This document shows positions 49,261 through 58,345 of a stretch of 64,000 nt of DNA, in pieces (position 1 is the stretch's first letter; every line of letters begins with the position of its first letter). The stretch spans positions 568,001-632,000 of the forward strand of contig NZ_CP065424.1 of NCBI RefSeq assembly GCF_017809215.1. The letters are read 5' to 3'. Origin of the DNA: Heyndrickxia oleronia. GTDB taxonomy: Bacteria; Bacillota; Bacilli; Bacillales; Bacillaceae_C. The position numbers were made by a program, and so were the translations under genes. The notes beneath the pieces are model-generated. The model was not told the DNA's origin. It was given only the letters and a program-made list of their open reading frames with translations, and searched no databases.

Positions 49261-51267
49261 TTGAAAAAAGCTATCTTTTTTATTTTGCTTTCATTATTCG
49301 TATTAGCTGCTTGTGAAAAAGAGCCGACACCTAATGAGAGATTCAATGAATATGTAAAGCTTTGGGAAAAAAATAATTTTGAGAAAATGTATTCAGATTA
49401 TCTTTCATCTCATTCAAAGAAAGAATATAAATCGAAAGACTTTGTTGATAGATATCCGAAAATCTATAAGGATCTTGAGATTAAGGATGTAAAGATTACT
49501 TTTAAAAAGTTAAAGGAAGAGGACTATAAAAAGAAAGATAAGGTCTCTGTTCCAGTCAAACTATCGTTTCAAACGATGGCAGGCGCTGTAAATTATGAAG
49601 AAAAAGTGACGCTGAAAAAAGAGGAAAAAGATGATCAAGCCAATTGGTATATTGATTGGAAACCAAATTTAATTTTACCAGGACTTGAAAAGGGAGATAA
49701 AATTGTACCTGAAACGATTAGTCCGCAAAGGGGAGAAATCCGTGATCGTAACGGAAGTGGCTTAGCGATTAATGGAGAAATCTATGAGGTAGGAATTGTC
49801 CCTGAAAAAATGGGTGGTAAGGATGCAGAAGTGAAAAGCCAACTGGCTTCACTATTAAATATGTCTGTAGAGGAAATTGATAACAAGCTAAATGCTGGTT
49901 GGGTGAAACCGAACTTGTTTGTCCCAATTAAAAAGATTTCATCAGAGAATGAAGCCTTATTACAAAAATTATGGGCGCTACCGGGAGTAGATAAACAAGA
50001 TACCTCGGGAAGAGTGTATCCATTCGGAGAAGCAGCTGCCCATTTAGTTGGCTATGTTGGTCCCATTACTGCGGAGGAATTAGAGAAGCAGAAAGGGAAG
50101 GGGTACACTGCGAACAGTGTTATTGGCAAACGTGGCTTAGAGCAATTATTTGAAGAGGATTTACGTGGAAAAGCCGGAGAAAAAATTTCGATTATCAAGT
50201 CGGATGGATCGGAAGAAGTGATTGCTGAAGAAGAAGTGAAAAACGGGAAAAATATTTCCGTAACGATTGATGGGGAGCTACAAAGCAGAATTTATAATGA
50301 AATGAAAGGAAATGCTGGTACAGCTGCTGCCATTCATCCATTAACTGGGGAAGTCCTATCATTGGTAAGTTCTCCATCCTTTGATCCGAATGCATTTGCT
50401 TTAGGACTATCAGGTGAAGAATATTCGAAGCTTGAAAAAGATCCATTACAGCCTTTAATTAACCGCTTCGCCCTGTCTTATGCACCGGGTTCAGCCATCA
50501 AGCCAATCACGGGCGCAATTGCCTTGCAAAATGGAACCTTAAAAACGACCGATACTAAAACGATTAGCGGCAAAACATGGGGAAAAGGTGGAAGCTGGGG
50601 TGGATATGAAATTAGTCGTGTCCATGCAACATCTGGCCCAATCAACATGGAAACCGCACTAATGTATTCGGATAATATCTTCTTTGCCCAGGCAGCACTC
50701 GATATGGGCGGAGATAAATTTGTTAAAGGATTAAAGAATTTCGGATTTGCTGAAGAAATTCCATTTACCTATCCTTTGAAAAAATCACAAATCTCATCAG
50801 ATGGAACATTGAAGGATGGAGGAATTCTGCTTGCGGATACAGGCTATGGCCAAGGACAAATGCTTACCAATATCCTGCAGCTTGCAACCGCCTATACCCC
50901 ATTTTTAAATGGAGGAGACATGCTGAAACCCTATCTTTTAGTAGGTGAAAAGAATACAGGAATCTGGAAGGAAAAAATCATTAGTCCAGAGAACGCACAA
51001 GCGGTCTCCAAAATGATGCGACAAGTAATCGCAGATCCACGTGGAACGGGGCATCGAGCAAACCTTCCAAACGTTGAACTAGCTGGAAAAACAGGAACAG
51101 CAGAACTCAAAAGCTCCAAAGAAGATAAAAACGGAAAAGAAAACGGCGTCTTCGTCGCTTACGATTCCAAAAACAAAGACCTCCTCATCGCCCTCCTCAT
51201 CGAAGGCGTCCAAAAAGGCGGAGGCAGTAAAATCGTTGTAGAAAAAGTAGCAAATATCTTCAAATAG
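49261..51267 (+). CDS. pbpC: PbpC-like class B penicillin-binding protein (lipoprotein)
   Basis: This 668-residue transpeptidase has the same length as B. subtilis PBP3. The signal peptide ends in the lipobox Leu-Ala-Ala-Cys, then come an NTF2-like MecA_N domain (about 22-135), a dimerisation domain (about 145-310) and the transpeptidase (about 340-665). Catalytic motifs are Ser411-Ala-Ile-Lys414, Ser470-Asp-Asn472 and Lys610-Thr-Gly612. Such enzymes cross-link peptidoglycan and, in the MecA group, can have low beta-lactam affinity. TTG 49261 follows AAGGAGGTC; the frame is open further up without a binding site. A very strong terminator follows. Confidence 0.93.
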   Translation: MKKAIFFILLSLFVLAACEKEPTPNERFNEYVKLWEKNNFEKMYSDYLSSHSKKEYKSKDFVDRYPKIYKDLEIKDVKITFKKLKEEDYKKKDKVSVPVKLSFQTMAGAVNYEEKVTLKKEEKDDQANWYIDWKPNLILPGLEKGDKIVPETISPQRGEIRDRNGSGLAINGEIYEVGIVPEKMGGKDAEVKSQLASLLNMSVEEIDNKLNAGWVKPNLFVPIKKISSENEALLQKLWALPGVDKQDTSGRVYPFGEAAAHLVGYVGPITAEELEKQKGKGYTANSVIGKRGLEQLFEEDLRGKAGEKISIIKSDGSEEVIAEEEVKNGKNISVTIDGELQSRIYNEMKGNAGTAAAIHPLTGEVLSLVSSPSFDPNAFALGLSGEEYSKLEKDPLQPLINRFALSYAPGSAIKPITGAIALQNGTLKTTDTKTISGKTWGKGGSWGGYEISRVHATSGPINMETALMYSDNIFFAQAALDMGGDKFVKGLKNFGFAEEIPFTYPLKKSQISSDGTLKDGGILLADTGYGQGQMLTNILQLATAYTPFLNGGDMLKPYLLVGEKNTGIWKEKIISPENAQAVSKMMRQVIADPRGTGHRANLPNVELAGKTGTAELKSSKEDKNGKENGVFVAYDSKNKDLLIALLIEGVQKGGGSKIVVEKVANIFK

Positions 51268-51278
51268 AGGGACAGCGG

Positions 51279-51326
51279 GTCGGTTCTCTCGTCCCCTTTG
51301 TGGGGACGAAAGAACCGACTTTTTTG
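51279..51326 (+). terminator. Strong pbpC terminator, first copy of a tandem hairpin
   Basis: GTCGGTTCTCTCGTCCCC (51279-51296) pairs with GGGGACGAAAGAACCGAC (51302-51319), one mismatch in 18, followed by six T. Confidence 0.92.
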
Positions 51327-51338
51327 TGTGGGACAGGG

Positions 51339-51385
51339 GGACGGTTCTCTTGTCCCTTTAGTGGGACGAAAGAACCGACCTCTTT
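51339..51385 (+). repeat. Second copy of the tandem hairpin
   Basis: GGACGGTTCTCTTGTCCC pairs with GGGACGAAAGAACCGACC (about 51363-51380). It starts about 60 bp after the first copy with close sequence identity. The GGACAGGGGGACGGTTCT core is a recurrent Bacillaceae terminator-like repeat. Confidence 0.8.
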
Positions 51386-51402
51386 TGGTGTGAGTGGGAT
51401 TT

Positions 51403-51800
51403 AGAATTTGCGCGAAACAACATCAGATTCGTGCGAAAGAATCTAGAACTCGTGCGAATGGTCCTCAACTTCGCGCGAAAGAACCGATATTGTGTGAATC
51501 ACCCTCCGATTCGTGCGAAAGAGACCAGAATTTGCGCGAAACAGTATCCGATTCGCGCGAAAGAATCTAGAACTCGTGCGAATGGCCCTCAAATTCGTGC
51601 GAAAGAATCGAAATCGTGCAAATCCATCCCCAATTCGTGCGAAAGAGACTAGAATTTGTGCAAAAGAACATCAAATTCGTGCGAAAGAATCGAAATCGTG
51701 CAAATCCATCCCCAATTCGCGCGAAAGAGACCAGAATTTGCGCGAATCAACATCAAACTCGCGCGAATCCCCCTCAAACTTCGCGCAACGGAATCGAGAA
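51403..51800. repeat. Array E: 21-bp phased repeats of TTCGCGCGAA
   Basis: About nineteen copies of the palindrome TTCGCGCGAA or close variants (TTCGTGCGAA, TCGTGCAAA) occur. Cores (GCGAA) start at 51412, 51433, 51454, 51475, 51494, 51515, 51536, 51557, 51578, 51599, 51618, 51639, 51660, 51681, 51700, 51721, 51742, 51763 and 51785. Spacing is 21 bp, with 19 at three points and one 22. Alternate linkers differ (AGAATC/AGACCAGAAT and CCCTCAAA/CATC), giving 42-bp double units. All three plus frames stay partly open but encode no plausible protein. Confidence 0.95.
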
Positions 51801-51945
51801 TTCACTCAAACTTCTCCTCATCCCCAACGAAATCCATATACGCAAATCACTCCATCCACACTCAAAGAAAATGAATGATTTTCCACACTTTGGCACATTC
51901 TATAAATCCAGTTGAATTTTTTTCCTGGAATGGGGTGTGCTCGGT

Positions 51946-53094
51946 ATGAAGAGGAAAATCGTAGTTACATTGGTTTTGGTGATTGAGATGGTTGTGCTTT
52001 TTTCTGTGATGCCATATGGTGCGGCGGAGGAGAGTACATTAGCCCCTGTTCAGTTAAGGATTCTTGAGACAACGGATTTGCATGGTCGGATGATGAATTT
52101 CGATTATGAGGAGAATAGATATACAGATGAATTTGGGCTGGTGCGGACGGCCAGCTTGATAAATAATGCTAGGGCTGAGGTACCGAATACGCTTTTATTT
52201 GATGTCGGTGATTTATTGCAAGGGAATGAGCTTGCTGAATTTGCTGCCAAAAAGGGGAAGGTGGAAGAGGGGAATTTACATCCCGTTTTTAAAGCGATGA
52301 ACCTCCTTCATTATGATGCTGCGACATTTGGAAACCATGATTTCCACTACGGGTTTGATTTTCTGCATCATTCAATTTCAGGTGCGAATTTTCCTTATGT
52401 AAACGCGAATATCTTTATCAATGATTATAATAATACTGATTTTGATGATGTGAATTTTTATGAACCGTATGTCATTCTTCGGAAGAAAGTGGTGGATGCA
52501 TTTGGCATTAAGCATCCGGTGAATATCGGGGTCATTGGTTTTGTCACACCTAAGGTGATGCAGTGGGAAAAGAAAAGCTTAGAAGGGATGGTCAAGGTTA
52601 AGGATATTGTCTCCACAGCCGAGTATTTCATTCCGAGAATGAAGGAGGAGGGGGCAGACATCATCATTGCACTCGCACATTCCGGACTTGACGCTACAAA
52701 GAACGAACAAGATGAAGTGTATCCGCTGAGTAAAATTGAGGGCATTGATGTTATCCTCTTTGGCCATCGACATGTCGTTTTTCCAGATCAATCGAGGTTC
52801 AAGAACATTGAAGGTGTAGACAATAAAGCAGGTACGATTAATGGAGTAGCAGGAGTAGAGGCAGGTAGCTGGGGGAATTACCTCGGAATCGTTGACCTCA
52901 TTATTGAGCAGCAGGAAGGTAGATGGAGAGTCACTCAGTCAAAATCAAAGGCAGTCCCCATTGTGAAAACTATCAAGAAAAAAAAGAAAGCTACTGTTAG
53001 TAGTGATAAGTCCATTGTAGATGCCGTACGAGAAGATCATGAGAAAACGATCGAATATTATCAGAAGAAAACAGCCAGAAAAAAAAGAAAGTAA
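51946..53094 (+). CDS. Secreted 5'-nucleotidase/cyclic-nucleotide phosphodiesterase-like protein, N-terminal domain only
   Basis: This protein of about 382 residues has a signal peptide (about 1-30). The calcineurin-like metallophosphoesterase domain has Glu-Thr-Thr-Asp-Leu-His-Gly-Arg, Phe-Asp-Val-Gly-Asp-Leu-Leu-Gln-Gly, Thr-Phe-Gly-Asn-His-Asp-Phe, Ala-Leu-Ala-His-Ser-Gly and Leu-Phe-Gly-His-Arg-His: all metal ligands present. It resembles the first half of CpdB/YfkN enzymes, but the substrate-binding 5'-nucleotidase C-terminal domain is missing. The protein ends in a Lys/Arg-rich tail just after the usual domain border. ATG 51946 follows TGGGGTG. Confidence 0.85.
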   Translation: MKRKIVVTLVLVIEMVVLFSVMPYGAAEESTLAPVQLRILETTDLHGRMMNFDYEENRYTDEFGLVRTASLINNARAEVPNTLLFDVGDLLQGNELAEFAAKKGKVEEGNLHPVFKAMNLLHYDAATFGNHDFHYGFDFLHHSISGANFPYVNANIFINDYNNTDFDDVNFYEPYVILRKKVVDAFGIKHPVNIGVIGFVTPKVMQWEKKSLEGMVKVKDIVSTAEYFIPRMKEEGADIIIALAHSGLDATKNEQDEVYPLSKIEGIDVILFGHRHVVFPDQSRFKNIEGVDNKAGTINGVAGVEAGSWGNYLGIVDLIIEQQEGRWRVTQSKSKAVPIVKTIKKKKKATVSSDKSIVDAVREDHEKTIEYYQKKTARKKRK

Positions 53095-53122
53095 CTTATT
53101 TGGAAAGGTTACTTTCTTTTTT
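53088..53122. terminator. Terminator between nucleotidase-like and LCP genes
   Basis: AAAGTAAC (53088-53095) pairs with GTTACTTT (53108-53115) and a T-run follows. The stem includes the stop codon; A-rich sequence on the other side makes it usable from both directions. Confidence 0.82.
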
Positions 53123-53133
53123 GCATGCTCTGC

Positions 53134-54099
53134 CTATTGAGGTGTTTCAGTCTTTACACTCTCCGTAGTTGCCGGTAACTCTAAATGTTCTTTTAGACGA
53201 TTGGAAACTGCTTGGCGTTCCTCCTCTGGTACAAGATAGTACCAAACGCCGTCGATCATTTTGCCGTCACCGTTAATTTGGAATTGTTTAATATTATGTC
53301 GAAGATCCTTATATTTACTTTGGATATCTACCATATCGTCTAATGTTAAATTCGTTTTTAAATTTTTCGAAACTGCATCAAGGATGTCATCATATGTCCA
53401 AAGAGAGGAGATGCTAGCCCCTTTTTCAAGGATAGAATCAATAATTTGACGCTGGCGCATTTGACGACCGAAATCACCACGTGGATCATCATGACGCATA
53501 CGCGAATACTTTAATGCCTGACTACCATTTAAATGCAAATTACCAACAGCAAATGTTTCTTTCCCTGCCGTAAATTCCAAGTCATTTTTGACGTCGACTC
53601 CCCCTACAGCATTCACGACATCTTTAAATCCTTGCATATTGACCATCACATAATAATCAATTGGAATACCTAGAAATTTCTCTACCGTATCCATCGACAT
53701 CTCGACATCACCAAAAGCATAGGCATGATTGATTTTATCGATGGTGCCTTTACCAACAATTTCAGTTCGTGTATCCCGAGGGATACTTAGCATTTCAACA
53801 GACTTTTTATTTGGGTTGACGGTAAGAACGATAATCGTGTCAGATCGTCCTTTATCATTTTTCCGTTTATCCACTCCGAGTAATAGTACGGAAAATGGAT
53901 CACGTTCCTTTAGAGTAACTTCCTTTTCACGCTTCACTGGCTGCTCACGCTTCACGACTGGTTGATGAATTTTCTTCGCTGTCTGATTGATGTTGTGATA
54001 CACCGAATAGGCGAAGGCGCCGCCACCTAAAATAAACACTCCTAAAATACTTAAAACGATGATTAATATTTTTTTCTTCCTACTTTTCTTTTCTTCCAT
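53134..54099 (-). CDS. LytR-CpsA-Psr (LCP) family protein
   Basis: This protein of about 321 residues has the same plan as the LCP at 39398-40333: basic cytosolic tail, one span (about 12-32), then the LCP domain with Leu-Leu-Leu-Gly-Val-Asp, Arg-Ser-Asp-Thr, Ser-Ile-Pro-Arg-Asp-Thr-Arg and Arg-Met-Arg-His-Asp-Asp-Pro-Arg-Gly-Asp-Phe-Gly-Arg. It should transfer wall teichoic acid or a related polymer to peptidoglycan. ATG 54099 (Met-Glu-Glu-Lys-Lys) follows AAAGGGAAA; the frame opens earlier at 54165 without a site. The strong similarity to the first copy points to an in-genome duplication. Confidence 0.93.
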   Translation of the reverse strand: MEEKKSRKKKILIIVLSILGVFILGGGAFAYSVYHNINQTAKKIHQPVVKREQPVKREKEVTLKERDPFSVLLLGVDKRKNDKGRSDTIIVLTVNPNKKSVEMLSIPRDTRTEIVGKGTIDKINHAYAFGDVEMSMDTVEKFLGIPIDYYVMVNMQGFKDVVNAVGGVDVKNDLEFTAGKETFAVGNLHLNGSQALKYSRMRHDDPRGDFGRQMRQRQIIDSILEKGASISSLWTYDDILDAVSKNLKTNLTLDDMVDIQSKYKDLRHNIKQFQINGDGKMIDGVWYYLVPEEERQAVSNRLKEHLELPATTESVKTETPQ

Positions 54100-54465
54100 A
54101 AATGTTTCCCTTTCTATGAATATTTGCCATACAAGGTCAAATGTATACGAAAAACGCCTGTTCAAGGCTAGTGTTCGTGATGAATTAGAACGGCTATGTA
54201 AATAAAGGGTTAAATTTAAATGTTTTCCATATATTTAAATCTATGTAACTAGGTCATTCGTACACTTTAGACCACTAGTCCTACTACACAAGAATAGCAG
54301 AAATAACCAAATGCGGAAAGAAGAAATCGAATGGAGTCGGATATTAAGGAAAATATGTCGAAAATGATGATCCTACTATATATATAAAATATGTTATTCT
54401 TAAATTAGCAGAATATTAATACAACTAGAGTAAGAAAAAATTATCAAACTTAAGGGGGAGCAGAA
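54100..54465. other. Divergent LCP/subtilase intergenic region
   Basis: This AT-rich spacer of 366 bp holds the promoters of the LCP gene and of the large subtilase. The plus side ends in AAGGGGGAGC as ribosome binding site for TTG 54466. No gene and no clear operator was seen. Confidence 0.4.
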
Positions 54466-57400
54466 TTGATCAAAAGAAGTGCAGCAATATTATTAATCTT
54501 TCTTTTAGCATTTTCTAGCACAGCATTAGGTGCAAGTCCAAAGGTGGCTTCACCGCAAACGGGAAAAATCAAAGCAAGCAATAATGAAAATGTTCGGGTC
54601 ATTATTGAACTAAAAGATGATCCCAAAATTAATATCGCTACAGAAAAGGGCATGAAATTTAGCGAATTAAATGAAAAAACAAAAGAAGAGTTAGAAAATG
54701 ACGCGATTAAGAGTCAGAATAAAGTGAAGACTCAAATTAGTGAGCAAAAAGTTAACGCCAAATTTCTACATAATTTTACAACAGTCGTCAATGGCTTTAG
54801 TGCAGAAATAAAACAAGGCGATATTGCAAAAGTAGAAAAAATTCCGAACGTAAAAAGAGTCCAAGTAGTTCATAAGTATGATATGCCAAAAGTTCAACCA
54901 GAAATGAAATATAGTAAAGAGCTTGTACAGGCTCAAAAGGCATGGAGAACAACTGGATTTAAAGGTCAAGGTATGATCGTTGGAATTATCGATACAGGCA
55001 TTGACTATAATCATAAAGATATGAAACTATCAGATGATGCTTCCGCAACACTCACAAAGGATGGAGTGACGAAGCTTAAGCTAGCGAATAATCTTCCAGG
55101 AAAATACTATACGGCGAAGGTACCATATGGCTATAACTATATGGATAAAAACAGCGATATCATTGATAGTACCGCAGGAGCATCGATGCATGGAATGCAC
55201 GTAGCGGGTACAGTTGCAGCAAATGGCGACGAGGAAAATGGTGGAATTCAAGGAATCGCACCTGAAGCACAGCTACTTGCATTAAAGGTGTTTGGAAATG
55301 ATCCTGAAATGAAGAGTACGTATAGTGATGTCTATGTAAAAGCGATTGATGATGCGATCAAGCTTGGAGCAGATGTCCTTAATATGAGCTTAGGATCAAC
55401 TGCAGGATTTGTCGCCGCTGATGATCCTGAACAGGAAGCGATCAAACGCGCAACTGATAGTGGAATTCTTATGTCAATCTCTGCTGGGAACTCAGCACTT
55501 TTAGGAGAGGGATATAGTACTCCATTTGCATCCAACCCAGATTATGGGGTGGTCGGTTCACCAGGTTTAGCAACTGAATCACTTCAGGTTGCAGCCTATG
55601 AAAATACAAATATGGATGTAGATGCATTATCATATACCGTTGATGGACAGGATCCGGTGAGTGCCGCCTTTTTATCAGCTGGAAGTACTCATCCGAAAGA
55701 CTATACGCAAAAAAGCTTTGAAATCTTAGATGCAGGATTAGGAAAAGCAGAAGAATTTGCAGGTAAGGATTTTAAAGGAAAATACGCTCTTGTTCAACGT
55801 GGAGAGATCGCTTTTACAGATAAAGCATTAAATGCTCAAGCAGCAGGAGCAATCGGGGTCATTATTTACAATAATTCTGATGGAATCGTGAATATGGCAA
55901 CTGATGCTAAGATTACCATTCCTTATTTGTTCATGTTAAAGAGTGATGGGGATAACATCAAAGCGGCTTTAGCTGGTGGCAAAAAAGTAACTCTTGATTT
56001 TAAAGGGGAGCAGCAGACAATTACGAATCCTGATGCAGGAAAAATGAGTGCGTTCTCCTCATGGGGATTAACACCAAGCCTTGATTTCAAACCAGAAATC
56101 ACTGCACCAGGTGGACAAATTTTATCAACATTAAACAATAATAAATATGGATTGATGAGTGGAACATCGATGGCAGCACCACATGTTTCAGGCGGTGCAG
56201 CACTTGTACTTGAGCGTGTTCGCAATCAATTAAATGGAACGATGAAAAATGCTGAGCGCGTGAAGCTAGCGAAAAATCTTTTAATGAATACAGCATCACC
56301 AGTTACATTGAACAATGTGTTCGTCTCTCCAAGACGTCAAGGTGCAGGCTTAATGCAGTTAAATGCTGCACTAACAACACCAGTGATTGTCACTGATTCG
56401 AAAACAAATGAAGCAAAAGTAGCTTTAAAAGAAGTAAAATCGGATTTTGTCACATTCGAATTAACAGCGAAAAACTTAACAGATAAAGAAGTAACGTATG
56501 AGGCACATGCAAATGCCCAAACAGATAAAACTGTCTCTAAAGACAATCAATTATTCGTACAGCCAAATACACAAGGTTCACTTGATTTAGTAAAAGCAGG
56601 CCTTGCGTATGTAACAGTGAACGGTGCAGAAACGTCCACTATTAAAATTCCAGCAAATAGCACAGCAAAAGTAGAAGTGAGAGTTAGTGTAGTAAAAGGA
56701 GATACTGATTTAAGTAAGCAATTCCCTAATGGATATTGGTTAGAAGGATTTGTTACATTCAAAGATCCATCTGATAAAAATCCAGAATTAACTGTTCCAT
56801 ATACTGGATTTAAAGGGGAATGGGATGCAGCACCGATCTTTGATCAGCCATCTTGGGAAGCTCGCTCATTCTATGGAGTGACAGGTGTAACTACATCCAT
56901 TGGTGATGATTTCGATTTCATCGGAGTCAATCCAAGAACAGGTAAAGTTGATCCGAATACAATTGCATTTTCTCCAGATGGGGATGGTGTCCAAGATAAT
57001 GCCGTACCAATCCTATCCTTCTTAAGAAACGCAAAAGAAGTAAAATATGTTGTATTAGATAAGGATCGTAAAGAAATTCGAACGCTCCGTACAGACAAGA
57101 ATGCTCGCAAGGATGGCTATGATTCAGGACAATCCACTCAATTCCATTTAGATATCGAAACTGGCTGGGATGGGAAAATCAATGGCCAAGTAGCGAAGGA
57201 AGGCCAATATTATCTAGCTGTTACTGGTGTCATCGACTATCCAGAGGCTCAACCACAAACCATTGTATTACCGGTTAAAGTTGATGTAACAAAGCCTAAG
57301 CTAGAAGCAAGCTTTAATAGTGAAACGCAAACGGTATCCGTGCAAGCATCTGATAACCAAGGCGGAAGCGGATTGGCTTATTGGGATGTACTTGTGGATG

Positions 57401-58116
57401 GAAAATCTGTAACGAATGAAGCTTATTATTCAATGGATGATCACAAGCATACATTGGAAAAAATCGTAGCACCAGATCAAGAGTTAAAGGTGGTTGCCTA
57501 CGATAATGCGGGAAACAAGACTGAGCAGGTTATCACTTACGGCACTGACGTTACAAAGCCTGCGATCCATTTACTTACACCTGAATTTATGGACGCCTTA
57601 AATACGAAAGAAGTTGAGTTCTCGGGTTATGTCACAGACAAATCAAAAGTAACTTCTTTAAAAATTGGTGACCAAAAGGTTGATTTAAAAGAAACAGAAG
57701 CAAATAAATACGAATTTAGCACCACTTTAAAAGTGAAAAAGGATGGAATCTACGAAACGAAATTAATCGCGTATGATGCAAGTGGCAACTTCCACGAAAT
57801 TAATCGTCCATATATCGTTGATACCACTGCACCTAAGCTAAAGGTTAAAGGCACAAAGGCGACTGTTGATAAAGACACAGATAAAGTAAGAGTATCCTTA
57901 GATGTCCAAGATAATTTCGACGATATCCGTGTTTATGTCAATGACAGTGAAATCTTTGCGCAGGAACTGAAGGAACCATATCAAATGCGTGCATTCAATA
58001 AAACGATTGAATATGATGTAAATCTAAACGAAGGTGAAAATACGTTTGTCTTCAAAGTAGTAGATATTGCAGGAAATGAAACAACGAAGGAAGTAAAAAT
58101 TAAAAGAGGAAAATAA
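54466..58116 (+). CDS. Large secreted subtilisin-like (S8) protease, Vpr/lactocepin type
   Basis: This is a 1216-residue secreted protease. A signal peptide (1-23) is followed by an inhibitor I9 propeptide (about 43-138) and the S8 domain with Asp176 (Ile-Ile-Asp-Thr-Gly), His242 (Met-His-Gly-Met-His-Val-Ala-Gly) and Ser568 (Gly-Thr-Ser-Met-Ala-Ala-Pro-His). A PA insert lies at about 410-510. A long C-terminal part has Fn3/A-type and Ig-like beta domains, including a Phe-Ser-Pro-Asp-Gly-Asp-Gly-Val-Gln-Asp calcium-like loop. Met replacing Thr in the His motif is typical of lactocepin/C5a-peptidase relatives. There is no LPXTG or S-layer anchor. It is longer than Vpr (about 800). TTG 54466 follows AAGGGGGAG. 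Confidence 0.93.
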   Translation: MIKRSAAILLIFLLAFSSTALGASPKVASPQTGKIKASNNENVRVIIELKDDPKINIATEKGMKFSELNEKTKEELENDAIKSQNKVKTQISEQKVNAKFLHNFTTVVNGFSAEIKQGDIAKVEKIPNVKRVQVVHKYDMPKVQPEMKYSKELVQAQKAWRTTGFKGQGMIVGIIDTGIDYNHKDMKLSDDASATLTKDGVTKLKLANNLPGKYYTAKVPYGYNYMDKNSDIIDSTAGASMHGMHVAGTVAANGDEENGGIQGIAPEAQLLALKVFGNDPEMKSTYSDVYVKAIDDAIKLGADVLNMSLGSTAGFVAADDPEQEAIKRATDSGILMSISAGNSALLGEGYSTPFASNPDYGVVGSPGLATESLQVAAYENTNMDVDALSYTVDGQDPVSAAFLSAGSTHPKDYTQKSFEILDAGLGKAEEFAGKDFKGKYALVQRGEIAFTDKALNAQAAGAIGVIIYNNSDGIVNMATDAKITIPYLFMLKSDGDNIKAALAGGKKVTLDFKGEQQTITNPDAGKMSAFSSWGLTPSLDFKPEITAPGGQILSTLNNNKYGLMSGTSMAAPHVSGGAALVLERVRNQLNGTMKNAERVKLAKNLLMNTASPVTLNNVFVSPRRQGAGLMQLNAALTTPVIVTDSKTNEAKVALKEVKSDFVTFELTAKNLTDKEVTYEAHANAQTDKTVSKDNQLFVQPNTQGSLDLVKAGLAYVTVNGAETSTIKIPANSTAKVEVRVSVVKGDTDLSKQFPNGYWLEGFVTFKDPSDKNPELTVPYTGFKGEWDAAPIFDQPSWEARSFYGVTGVTTSIGDDFDFIGVNPRTGKVDPNTIAFSPDGDGVQDNAVPILSFLRNAKEVKYVVLDKDRKEIRTLRTDKNARKDGYDSGQSTQFHLDIETGWDGKINGQVAKEGQYYLAVTGVIDYPEAQPQTIVLPVKVDVTKPKLEASFNSETQTVSVQASDNQGGSGLAYWDVLVDGKSVTNEAYYSMDDHKHTLEKIVAPDQELKVVAYDNAGNKTEQVITYGTDVTKPAIHLLTPEFMDALNTKEVEFSGYVTDKSKVTSLKIGDQKVDLKETEANKYEFSTTLKVKKDGIYETKLIAYDASGNFHEINRPYIVDTTAPKLKVKGTKATVDKDTDKVRVSLDVQDNFDDIRVYVNDSEIFAQELKEPYQMRAFNKTIEYDVNLNEGENTFVFKVVDIAGNETTKEVKIKRGK

Positions 58117-58126
58117 AAATGATCAA

Positions 58127-58170
58127 ATAACGAGGATACCCAACAAAAGGGTAGCCTCGTTATTTTTTTT
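58127..58170 (+). terminator. Terminator of the subtilase gene
   Basis: AATAACGAGG (58126-58135) pairs with CCTCGTTATT (58155-58164), with inner pairing TACCC/GGGTA, then a run of eight T. Confidence 0.92.
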
Positions 58171-58345
58171 AATCATAGTTTTCAATTACCATACATAAAC
58201 TCTAGTAAACTTCATAATTATTAGGGAGGGACAAACCCTATATAAATTTTTATTGACGGCTATAGATTATTACCATAATCTACTAATATATTATTTTCCA
58301 TTCTTCGACAAAAACAAAGGATAAAATAAAGGGGAGAAATTTCTC

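Noticed and set aside
51431..51915. Open frames in array E with Arg-Ala-Lys-Glu repeats
   Set aside because: The 21-bp period keeps frames open by chance. There is no ribosome binding site and the same repeat is readable in several frames.
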